This document shows positions 38,001 through 50,000 of a DNA stretch of 64,000 nt, in pieces; within the stretch, counting starts at the first letter, position 1; every line of letters begins with the position of its first letter. The position numbers were made by a program, and so were the translations under genes. The DNA lies in the NCBI RefSeq assembly GCF_049634645.1, contig NC_134711.1, positions 140,824,105 through 140,888,104 on the forward strand, given 5' to 3'. Origin of the DNA: Pelodiscus sinensis (taxonomy: Eukaryota; Chordata; Testudines; Trionychidae). A model generated the notes under the pieces. That model was given only the letters and a program-made list of their open reading frames with translations. It was not told where the DNA came from and did no database searches.

Positions 38001-41000
38001 GATCGGGGCCAGTGTAGACGCTCTTTTCCGGCTTTTCTAAAAGCCGGAAAAAAGCGGCGGACATTTTTATTTAAATGCCGCGGGGGATATTTAAATCCCC
38101 CGCGGATTTCCCTACTACGATAGCTGAAATTAACATGCCCCTTTCGGAAAAGGGGCCAGTGTAGACGAGCCCCTGGGGTACAATCCTATTGACATTCTCA
38201 GAGCACATGTACAGGATGGGGCATGGCACACAGAGGGTATGTGTGTGAACATGCATCCAGAATACCCCATTGTCTAGCAGTTAGGGATCTCACCTCGGAT
38301 ATGGGCAACTAGTTTCAAATGCTTGCTCTCGTGAATTTTTACGATTTGTAATACTGCAGTGCCTAGAATATCTAATGCTAACCACTGTACAAACACAGAA
38401 CAAAAATAGAACAGTGCAGACAGGAAAAAGACCATGAGAGGGACCTACCCCAGACTAGTCGATAGCCAGTGGTGAGTGTCCTCACGTGGCATGTGGGAGA
38501 CCTGTTGGAGCTGTTCAGGTCCTTGTTCCAAAAAGAAGCAGAGGAGAGATTTGAATCCAGGTGTTTCACATCTGAGGCGAGTACTCTGGCTACTGGGAGG
38601 AGTCTTCTGGTTTTACAAATGGTGGGGCATGGGCTGTTGAAGTGGCTGAGCTGGTTTAGGCAACTAATTCCAGGAAATGATTCACAACTGAGACTACTGA
38701 ACATAGACAGGCATCTCACTTCACTCCTGACAGTCTGGTGTCTAGAGGCCTTCATATTTTTGTGCTTTTAGCACATAGACAAATGCCATATGTGCAAAGG
38801 AAGAATTGGCTTTAATGACATTAATGGTATCACTTTAATCTTCTGTAGAACTTCAGCCACTATAAGCAGTGTTACACATAAACCATTCAAAGTATTACAG
38901 ACTGTGATGTGGTAATTGGGAGGCAAAAAGAAAATATGAGGGAAATCTTGAAAAAAAAATCTCTACTGTCATCACCTCGAAAAGGAAGACCAGTTTTCAT
39001 ATACTGACATTACAGATGAGCATTTTGAATTAATAAATGGAAACATTTAAAAAGAATTGTAGTTTTGTTGCTTAGAGAGTTGCTAGCTAAGATCCACTGT
39101 GCTTTTGTGTATGAGGTTGATGCTTCATATCTGTTTCTTTTTTCACATAGCTTGCATTTGGAACTGTGCTTTTTGAAAGCATTGCTTGCTTGATGTATGA
39201 CTGCCTGGACTGGAAAAGACAACATCAGCACTACTTGGAAAGCACCAAGTTTATTAATGTCCCTGTAATAACGAAGACCAAACAGGTACAACCTTCTGCA
39301 GTTTATGAAGGGATGCTTTGCTATAGGCCATGATTCTGAAGAGTAATTAGATACTATTTAAGTGAACCTGCATATTTTAACTTGCAAAAAAATCTAACCC
39401 AGGCCATTTAATACTTATATGACCTTGTGTAAGTGAGAATCAGTCCCTTTGTCTTAACTGTTAGTCTCAAAATTGAAAACAAACTACAAAACCGCCACCA
39501 GCTTGAGAATCAGAAAAAGAAAACTTTTTTTAAAAATGCAAAGATAGTCTAATATAGCAATAAACAGTTGATACTGAAATTCAGATTCTATCTGTCTTGT
39601 GCCAAGGCAGACTACTGTGCCCACACAAAACTTGGGTCTCACTACTTGCAGCAGTATACCTACACACAAGAAGATTAAGTATCAAGGCCTTGGTTCTAAT
39701 CATCTACCTCTGAAATCTAATAGGGAATGTGTTAGGTGAACACTAGAACTGAATTATCTTCTCTGCTTTTTATTTGAGACATCAAGAAAGCCTTCTTGCC
39801 ACCAGACTCTTAAAAGAATATTGTTCATGATATTTCATGTACGTTTGGAAGGAAAAGGTCAGAGGTGGAAAAAGACTTGCAGCAAATCCTGTCTTGAGTA
39901 AAATACACTTTTTGTGTTTAATATATAGCATATGGCATTTTAAATTAATTCTAAAATATAAATGTTTTTAAAAATATTTTCCAAACACACACTCAGTCAT
40001 GAGTAAATGCTATAATTACCATTCCAGCAGAAAAGCCAGATTTAGACCTCTATCCTGAAAGTACTGTATCTGAGCCTTGCTCTGCACTTATACACATCTC
40101 CATTGTCATGTGATTGTCACAGAGTGGAGGTATCCTGTCCAGTGCAGGGTGAGTGCACCCCATGAATAAGTACCGGCCTTCCCTTGGCCTCAGGACAGTC
40201 AGGCCTAGTCAAAAGAGTTATCCCGCTCAAGGCTGTCAGGCCAACCAACTGAAGCCAATAGAAATGTTCTGTCTCTCAGGCCTAGTGACCAGAGTCAATA
40301 GGGATGCCCTGACTCTGAAACATACCAGACATTCAAGGAATGGGGACCCAGGGCCACCCTTCTCTACCAAATCCTGGCACAGTTTTAGTTTAATTCTTCA
40401 GTTCAGAAACATCCAGTATTTTGATTTGATATTTTACATCTGCTTCAATACTTTCATATATATGCATGCATAGAAACATCATTGAGATAAAAGGAGTTGC
40501 GTTTTTTCAATGGACAGATATGATATCCAACTACAGTGTATTTTGTCCCTATGTGTCTCTGGACATCCCTTTGATGTGCCTAACTCCCTCAGTTAGACAG
40601 GAAAAGGGAACCTAATTTAAATAATTTGTAATTTGTTTATTTTTCAACTAATTTTTTTCAAACACTGGAAAACCTGATGAGGTACCAAAATTGATATTTT
40701 AAAATTGTCGTTTTTCTCCATTCCCACTCCTCTCTTTCCCCAGCTTCATGAGAGGGGCAGGATTTAGGATACCCTGTGTCACCATCATCTCTCATTTGCT
40801 ATCATAGGCAACTTCCTGTCTAGCATGCTGGCTTTTATTAATCTCATTTAAGGTGCTCTCCCAATTCATTGTATAAGAAAGCTAGGCAACTCATTTAGCT
40901 TTTATGGATCCTAATGTTCTTCCAGTGATTCTTTAAGTGCCTAAAATTACAAATTGCAACTCTCTGATTACTAATCCCCTTATAGATCTAGGCCTCAGCG

Positions 41001-44000
41001 TTCACAAGTAGCAAATCTAACCAAGCTACTTTTTTCTGTGTGTGTTTGAGCAGTATTTTTTTTCCTTTAGGCACAAAAAGTTCCTTCAACTATCCCTTCA
41101 AAGAAGAAAGTACAAACAGAAGAAATTCTAGTACCAGCAATTCTATCACAGGGTATGTGGGAAGGATTAACACACTGTAATGAATATCTAATTCCTTGAG
41201 CAATTTTCTATCTTCTCATCAATGATCATGTTTACACTGCTTTTTGAAGTTAATTGTGGAATAGTATAAAAGATTGAATGGATGTTGTTTAAGTTTCGCT
41301 TGGGGCAAATAAATAATCTAAGTTGCAATGCATTGCAATTGCAATGGTAGCGACTGAATTTTTCGGAGAATGGCTTTGCTGGTTTGAATATTTCTGCCAT
41401 GCTAGCTAGCAAGCACACTAGGCACTGGGGGATATAACCGCAGAACTAATCATTTTTTTTGAAGCCACGACAACCTTCAAAGCATGGATGGACATTGGGG
41501 GGGGGGGGGGGGACCAGCAGCAGCAGCTCCTCTCTGCAGCACCCAGATGTTGCTCCTAAACAGCTGTTCCCCGAATCAGCAAGATGTGCTGTGTTTGTGT
41601 TTGCACTGGAACTGTCAGTAGGGATTGGCTCCTGGCACCATGAGGCCTCCTCAGGGGCCCAGGCAGCACCTTTGGAGATAGGAGGTACTGATGTGCATGA
41701 TGTCACAGGCAGCTCTTGTCAGTGTAGGTGGCTGCAATGTTCAGTTGCTCAAAGCTCCCCTGGGCAGCTGCCCTATTCATGCCCATCAAGGCACAGGGAG
41801 CCTGGGACTCTGCAAGCAGACCATGAGTTCCTGATCCACCTTCCCTGAAATGGCCTCTCTCTAGATGGCCAAAGGAGGCAAGGAAATAGATTAGTTTGTC
41901 AGAGACTGGTTTGTTGGTGGCTGCACCAAAAATGTGTTTTGACAACCCCAAGTTGTAGTAAATTGTTGCAGTGGACACAAACCCTAAGTCTCCATCTTCG
42001 GTGAGCATGCGGTAGCCTATGGTCCTTCAACTCAACTTTCCCTGCAGTTACAGCTCCTAGTGAAAAAATAGTATGTGATCATAGTAAGGTGGTATTATAG
42101 TGCATATGCACAAGAAGGCTCAATTTCCTATTTTCGAGTGATTGGTTTTGCAAACTGTCTGTTCTTTCAACATACCTTTTGTGTGTAATTATTTATTGAC
42201 TTAGATTTGTTGTTTATGGGTAACAACTATGACCACGGGGAATAAATTTATACAACTAGGCTACGTCTAGACTGGCATGATTTTCCGGAAATGCTTTTAA
42301 CGGAAAAGTTTTCCGTTAAAAGCATTTTCGGAAAAGAGCGTCTAGATTGGCACGGATGCTTTTTCTCAAAAGCACTTTTTGCGGAAAAGCGTCTGTGGCC
42401 AATCTAGACACGCTTTTCCGCAAAAAAGCCCCGATCGCCATTTTCGCGATCAGGGCTTTTTTGCGGAAAACAAATCTCAGCTGTCTACACTGGCACTTCT
42501 GCGCAAAAGTTTTGCGCAACAGGGACTTTTGCCTGAACGGAAGCAGCATAGTATTTCCGCAAAAAGCACTGATTTCAGTAGGAAGTCAGTGCTTTTGCGG
42601 AAATTCAAGCAGCCAGTGTAGACAGCTGGCAAGTTTTTCCGGAAAAGCAGCTGATTTTCCGGAAAAACTGGCCAGTCTAGACACAGCCCTAGTGTATTGC
42701 CTGGCTACAAAGTGGTATACTTGGTTGGTTGGTTGGTTGGTTGGTTGGTTGGTTGGTTTGTTTATTTGTTTGTTGTTATGTTGTCTAATTATATTTAAAA
42801 CATTAAAAAGAACAACCATTCTCAACAATCTGCATAAATTACACTGTTGACACAGTCCTTACACTGTGACAATTAGTCTCTCAGCTGATGTAAACTAATT
42901 TAGCTACTGTGACAATGGGACTTATCACTGTGCCACCTCCTGCTGGCTGTCCTGGGGATTAGCTCTGTATGTCAGTGCACCCTCTTCTGGTGATGTCTTG
43001 CCACCATCACTTTTGCTCCAAAGAGCCACACCACTCCCAGGACTGTGGCAACCTATTCATGACACAACCCTCTGGGCATGTCACATGCCATGTTTCCTCC
43101 TTCCAGCGGACTGTATTGCAGTTACTCTTTCCAGACACTTTCTTGGTGGTGAGTAGAGGTGGGAAAACCCAGACCTGCCCACTATTCTGGATCTCGGCCC
43201 AGGGCCATTTGCTGTACCTGTCCAACTCCTTTGTAGATCTCCTTAGGTCATTTCCTCACAGCCTCAGCATCCTCTTTGGTCCTGCCTCGGGGCCTGATTT
43301 TGCAGATCCCTGCAGCCTGCCAGGAGATGCCTTTAGCTCTCTGGATGTCTGCCTGCAGCACTGCTATGTCCACTGCAAGGCAGCCAGTCTTCCTCCCTTC
43401 TCAAGTTCCAAGGAGTGACTTGAGCTGCTCTGTACTGCAGCTTTTCTTATATGTGCTTGCTCGGCCCTAAATGGATGCTTGTATATGTCCTTTTGTGACG
43501 TATAACTGCTTCCTGAGCAAGGAGGGGCAAGGAGGGGTACAGAACTGAGGAAATAGGGAGGGAGGTTTGGCGGGTTTCAGTGAGGAGAGAAGTAAAAATG
43601 GAGATAGATGGTAGGGGAGGGGAGAGGGATTGAGAGTGAAGGTGAGGGAAGTATGGCTCCCCCAGCCCTGCCACTGCATTTCAACTCCCATACGTTCCAG
43701 TTTGGCTATCACACCCCAACTTTCCTGCACTCAACCATTCTGCATCCCCAGCTCTTCCAGTGCATCTCAATCACCCTGCACCCTATCATGGCCTGAGACA
43801 AAATGTGTTCCTACATCTATCATTCAAGTTTAGCTTCTACCATTAAATTTAGTTATTTACATCTTTCTTTTAAATGTTTTATTTTCTTAGATTGGTTTGT
43901 TTTGTACTTCTTTCCCCTTTAGAGTGGTCCATTTTCAAGCTCTCCCTCATCTCTGGTGTATGCAAGGATCTGCAAGAATCAAGCATTGCCTCAACCACTT

Positions 44001-47000
44001 CTATCTGCTTGGTGGCATGCATTCCTTGTTTCTTGGTATAACCACTGTTTGGTGGATATGAATATCCCTAAAAAGTGTACATCTGTTCAGCTTTTAAAAG
44101 CAGATCTAGGAAGAACTGGGAGAGGAATTAAGCTCTTGATGATAGAGCATTCCCTCTAGCTGGCCTCAGATCCAGGCCAGGAGAACCTCCTCCCCATATA
44201 TCAGACTCTATGTGAGCACCGCATCAACATCTGCATCGTGTAGAAGACCGTTAGGGGACAGATCATCAGAGTATGTAGGGAGGATTCATAAGAGAAGTAA
44301 TTCTCACAAGGAGCCTATTTCAAAAAAACCTCAGTCTTCTCAAGATAAGATGGTATTGGGGAGCTCAGGTATTGCTGAGGCTCCAGGTCTTGTTGATACC
44401 AGTTCTGCATCTAGGGCCCTGAGCCTTAAGAATCATGGTACATATATGTTGCAGTACTGAAAACATCCTTGGTACTGTACAAGTATGATCATGCTGTGAA
44501 AAAGTCTAAATGCTATACATCTAAGGTAGTACCTACAGTCCCTTAATCATATCTGGTACATAAATGAGTGACTCAGTTTCTTTTCGCATGGCAAGAACAT
44601 AGCACCTCAGTGCCCCCTATGCAACCTTTTTCTTTGGTACTAGTGACTTGCACCAGACAGGACCCACCTAAAAAGACTCTGCCCTCAGTACTAACCTTGC
44701 TCTGTGTCAGCTCAAATCTATCTGGTACCACAAGAATTTAGAAATCAAGAAACTAATTTGTCTCAGACAAATTAGAGTCTTCTCTTTTAGTGGAGCTTCT
44801 GTAATTATGGAGATTGGCATAGTGATTGAGATTAGACCTTTATGCAGCATCATTTGATTCTCCAACAGCTTTTAAGTTTGGCATTTATGTGGAGTTCTCT
44901 TTGGATTCCCAAATCTCAGTGCAGGGGTCCCCTGCTTACCAACAGGGGAACACCCTTGTTTGCATCTTTTTGGAAAGAGCGGAGCTGCAAGTGAGGCAAT
45001 CTTGTATCTCTTCTCATTGATTCAAGCCACATTGGACGTCCCTTCCTATGACCTATAGCAGTGTTTCCCAAATGGTGTTCTGCGGAACCTAGGGGTTCCT
45101 CGATGTGAACATAAGGGTTCAGTGAGAAAATTCCATTACAATAACATTTTATGATTTAAAAAATAATATTTTTGTACACATTAAATGTGATGTTTTTAAT
45201 TATGTGAAATTAAACTAATTGTAGATCTCATGACCTTGTTTAGCATTATTCAGTTTATTATCCTTACTTATTTATGGTCTACTTTTTCAGCTCCAAATCT
45301 AAGACTGTTATTAGGGGTTCCGCAAAATTATTTTGAGTTTAAAAGGGTTCCATTGCCAAATGAAACTGGGAAACACTGACCTATAGGCTTCCTTAGTGGC
45401 CAAATTGGGATCTCTGGGCTGCCTACTAAAAGCAATTTTCATAAGCCCGTAGTCTTTCTTGGGGGACCACTAAGGGAGACAGTCTCCTACTCCATCTGTT
45501 CATCCTCTAACCTCCCAATCACAGGAATCTTTTGAGGAACAAGAGACCAGAACAGACACGGAAGTTACTCCATAAACTAATATCTCCTCATCTTGTCCAG
45601 TTGAGGAGGTTATGCCTCCTCTGTCTTCTCTAGCAGATTGTTTAAAATGATGTCAATAACTAATTAAATATATACGAGATTTCTTACAGATTCCCTTAAA
45701 GGAAATCCAAGAGTAACAACACAGTCTTCTAGATATCTTGCAAGGGATACCATCTCCTCAAGTGGATTTACTAATAAAAGAGGCCCCCTCAGATTCTGCC
45801 AAGACCTTCTAGCAGATCTTGGTAATGAATCCACTGATGTGCAAATGTGCCAATAAAAAGTATTATGTTCCAGCCACAAATTCTGAATTTTTATTTTCAC
45901 ATCCTTCATCTAAATCCCTAGTTGAGAAACTCCATGCTAAATTAGCACCATATAAGAAGGACCAAAAATACTTTGACCTTTTTGGCTGTTAAAGGTATTC
46001 ATTTGCAAACTTGCAGTTTAGGATTGCAGATTATGGTCTTATAGCAAGATATTGCTGTGCCATTTATTTTAAGTTCATCACCTCTACTGAGAACTTCCAC
46101 CAAAACATCACAAGAAATTCCAGCCTGTTATTACTGAAGATCAGTGATTGAGTAGAACCTCATTGCAGGCCTTCTTAATGTTGCTGATATTGCAGCTCAT
46201 TCTATTTCCACAGCAGTCATTTTCCATTGGGTATCCTAGCTCCAGCTCTCTGGTTTCCCCAGACCATTCCAAAGTATCTCCCTTTTGATGGACCAAAGCT
46301 CATAGCAGAATCACAGATGTATCACACCACTCTGCAGGATTCCAAGGCCATTTTTAGATTGTTGGAGTTTGTATTCTTGCAAGTAAACAAAAGTTTAGTG
46401 GATTCCAAATGATGCAGAGATCCCCCATCCAGTTTTCTGGATTTCAAAGATCTACCAAGAAGTCTAGAAAGAAAGAAACTCCAGAGAAGGAGGCCACTTA
46501 CTTCAACTGCATCTACCATTCATTTATCCTCATCATCAAAATGTCATTTTTTATGTCATTTTTATATTGGTTGTAGGTCTAGAACAACTCCATATTATGA
46601 AGCTGTGACTGCAACAATATACCCTGCTCCTCCCCTTAGGAGACTTTTTCTTCTATTTTCAATATGCTTTGGGAGCAGATTACATCAGGCAAATAAATAT
46701 TGGAGGATATAAAATTGAGTTACTACATCTCTTTCACCTCCTTCCCACCACACCACTTCCCTTCCCCATTCTCATCAAGGACCCACATCAAGGGCTCTGA
46801 GTTCCTACAGAGAATTCTTTCCAAGATGATCTTGCCCAAACACTCAGGGTCTAACTGATGGCCATAAATCATCTCCTTTTTATGCATAGGAGCCATAGAC
46901 CCAATTCCACCTCAACAAAGGGGAAAGGAATTTTATTCCAAATATTTTGTTGTCCCTAAAAAGAACAGGTGGTAAAGACTTAGAGTACCTCTACACAGCT

Positions 47001-50000
47001 GCACTATTTCGGGATAACAGCACACCCATTATTTCTAAATAGATTTGAAATAACGGGCATCTTATTCTGGCTTCCAGTAAACCTCATGTACGAGAAATAA
47101 GGAAGACACTGGAATAGTGCTCTACTTCAAAAAAGGTTATCTCAAAATGAGTTATGCAATTTGCTTAGCTCAAATTGCATAGCTTAATTCGAGCTACGCA
47201 CGACTGTGTAGACATACCCTGATTCTAAATCTATGAAGTTGTTCCAGAATTATAAATATTTAAATACAGGATGATGATTCTTGCAGCTATAATTCCTTTG
47301 TTCGTTTGGTGGGATTCATTCTCAGCCCTTGAGCTTTAGAGTATTTACTTTCATGTTACAATTCACTAGATTCACAAGAGGTTTTTTAGTACTTAGTTGG
47401 TCAGGATCATTTCCAGTATTGAGTGTTTCTTTCCACCTTTCCTCCACCCCAAAAGTATTCTCAAAGATGATGGCAGTGATTGCTCATTGTGTTTATCAAG
47501 TGTGGATAAAAGTTTTCCCATATCTCAATGACTAGCTACTCCAGGAGTGATTTCCAACAGAAACAGCAAAGTACTTGTTCCACATCTTCAGCATTAAGGA
47601 ATGCCTATGTTCATTTCCTCCCATTAATCAGGGGCAAATCTGTCACAGTCATGTCCTGCATGTTCAACATCAGCCATTGAGGTTGAGGCAGGAAAGGAGA
47701 GATCCACTTCTCTTTTTGCCAAAGCAATAATGCTATGAAATTTTGTAAGGGTATAGAAAATTATATAATTATTTCAACCACTTCTCTTCCAGACATACAG
47801 CATGGCCAATGAGCTCAGCAGACAATTCTTCCAAGATTATGAATGGAATTTAGACTCTCAGATTCTTAATTATATGTTTCTGATTTGGGGGTTTTCAGAG
47901 GTAGACCTTTTTTCCACCATTGCCCACTGGGAGTGCAAACTATTCTGCTCAAGAGATGAGTTAAATGTTCCCTGTCTGGAGGATGTCTTCTTTATTTCGT
48001 GGATGAAGGGTCTTCTCCATGCATTTCATCCAACACCTTTGATCTTCAGAATGGCAAACAAGATAAAGCAAGACAAAGACAAAATCATGTTAGTTGTTCC
48101 AACATGCTCAGACCGATCTGATACCCTTACCTGATTCACTTTGTTGTCTGCCAATGAGTGTTCCATATGTTCTTCACTTGGTCTCTTAAAACTCTGATCA
48201 GACATTGTATCCCAGCCTGGGAATTCTTTATCTCTAAATCAGCTACTCAATAATATTTGAGAATAGAGTCTTCCTGTTCTGCAAGGGTACAGCAAATTAT
48301 TAAACAGCAAGAAAATGTCTACACAAAGTACTTACCTTCAGAAATGGAAGAGATTTCAACACTGGTGTGTCTGCAACAGTTTTTGTCTGTTAATTCTTCA
48401 TCATTCCACCTCATAGCCAATTTATAATCAAAGCTCTACAATAGCTACCAACATAATGTACATAGCTCAGCATAGAAATGATACATATTGCAAATTGAAG
48501 GTACACTTGCACCTCTTCCCTTTCCTCTCATACATGAGAGGGTGCAAAATATAGATTTTATGTTAAAGTCACAACTCTGTTACACATCTCAAAGTAATTC
48601 ACAAATCTCCCAAACATAACTCTTCTGCTTCCACCATTCAGTACGGCTGCACCTTACATCAGCCATGCTCTCTGAACCTTAGGTGCATGAAGACAGTAAA
48701 TGTTTAGACTGTTCAGAGCCTCAAAATCTTTACATCTGGGGGACCACCATCATCAGGGCCAGCTCACAACATTTTGGCACCTGAGGTGGGGAGCTCAAAT
48801 GATGCCCCCATGTCCCCTCGCTTGGGCCAAAACTTTGAAAGGTCTCAATTCTCTGGGTCCTAGTGGCACACACCCCACCACCACCACCAGTCTGGCACCT
48901 GAGGCAGCCGCCTCAGTTCGCCTCATGGTAAGGCCAGCCCTGACCATCATTATCTAATGCAATGCTTTTACACTTGTACAAATAAGCAAGTGACCTGAGT
49001 CACTGCAGACAAAGGTGAAAAGCCCCGTCTGCCCTTGCCAGTCTGACCTGGGCAGAAATTTCTTCCTGACCTCAAATATGGCCATCAGTTAGACCCTGAG
49101 TGTTTGGGCAAGATCATCTTGGAAAGAATTCTCTGTAGGAACTCAGAGCCCTTCCCATCGAGTGCCCCATTTCCAGTTGCTGAAGATATTCCCTAATAGT
49201 GGTTGTGGGTGGTCCATAGGGCACTGTTGGCAACCTCCTCATACCATCTCCTCCATAAACTCATCAAGCTCTGTCATGAAACATGTTAGGTTCCCCACCA
49301 AAACTGCTCCCCTTGGAAGGCTGTTCCGGAAATTCACTCCTCTGATGGTTAGAAACCATCTAATTTCAAGCTTAAACTTGTTGATAGCCAGTTTATATAC
49401 TTTTGTTCTTGAGCCAACATTGGCCCTTAATTCTTCTCCTTCCTGGTGTTTGTTCCTCTCTGATGTATTTATAGAAAACAATCTTATCTCCCCTCGGCCT
49501 TCATTGTGCAGGGCTAAACAAGCCAAGCTCCTTAACTCTCCTCTCTTGAGACATTCCTGTGATCATCCTAATATCCCTTCTCTGTATCTGTTCCAGTTTG
49601 AATTCATCTTTCTTAGACATTGGAAACCAGAATTGCACATGATATTCCAGATGTTGTTAGTCCCTACGGGAATGACCTTGCACTTTGCACTATTAAATTT
49701 CATCCCATTTCTATTACTCAAGCTTTCAAAGCTGTCCAGTTTTCTTTGTATGATATTCCCAGGCCTCCTAAATGTTGGCAGTACCTCCCAACTTTGTGTC
49801 ATCCACATATTTTATTAGCAAACTCTCACTTTTAGTGCCATGGTCATTAATGAAAATATTAAGATTGGTCCCAAGATTGATCCTTGAGGAACTCGACTAA
49901 TAATTTCCCTCCAGCCCAACACTTCATTTTTAAGCATAACTCCTTGTATTTCTCCTTTAACCAGTTTTTTACTCACTTTTTGATTCTCACATTAATCCCC

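Larger units (their letters stand above)
43930..48480 (+). mobile_element. Old, heavily decayed DIRS retrotransposon
   Basis: Several pieces align in order with the young DIRS of this window. Near 44060-44155, NIPKKC and GRGIKLLMIEHSL match the gag-like N-terminus. Around 44212-44460 there is a Ser/Lys-rich gag part. Near 47452-47535, PKVFSKMMAVIAH and VFPYLND match the polymerase around YLDD, here YLND. The piece 47802-48134 (ANELSRQFFQDYEWNLDSQI and WGFSEVDLFSTIAHWECKLF) matches the RNase H end and the methyltransferase-like part. Near 48290-48400, the recombinase N-terminus is found in shifted frames. Two later insertions interrupt it: a hAT at 45059-45378 and a MITE at 46984-47219. It is inactive. 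Confidence 0.85.

Noticed and set aside
38268..38322. Possible tRNA gene
   Set aside because: Only degenerate A- and B-box words are present; no acceptor stem or cloverleaf could be formed by eye.
41497..41512. G16 run as a regulatory G-quadruplex
   Set aside because: A single homopolymer is poor evidence for function and may have an uncertain length in the assembly.
42316..42850. Overlapping frames up to 167 codons on both strands
   Set aside because: They are read through the palindromic MITE at 42259-42688 and the adjacent TTGG microsatellite; the protein is a translation of repeat words.
49162..49818. Plus-strand frame of 218 codons
   Set aside because: It is antisense to the CR1 reverse transcriptase, which reads on the minus strand with recognisable motifs.
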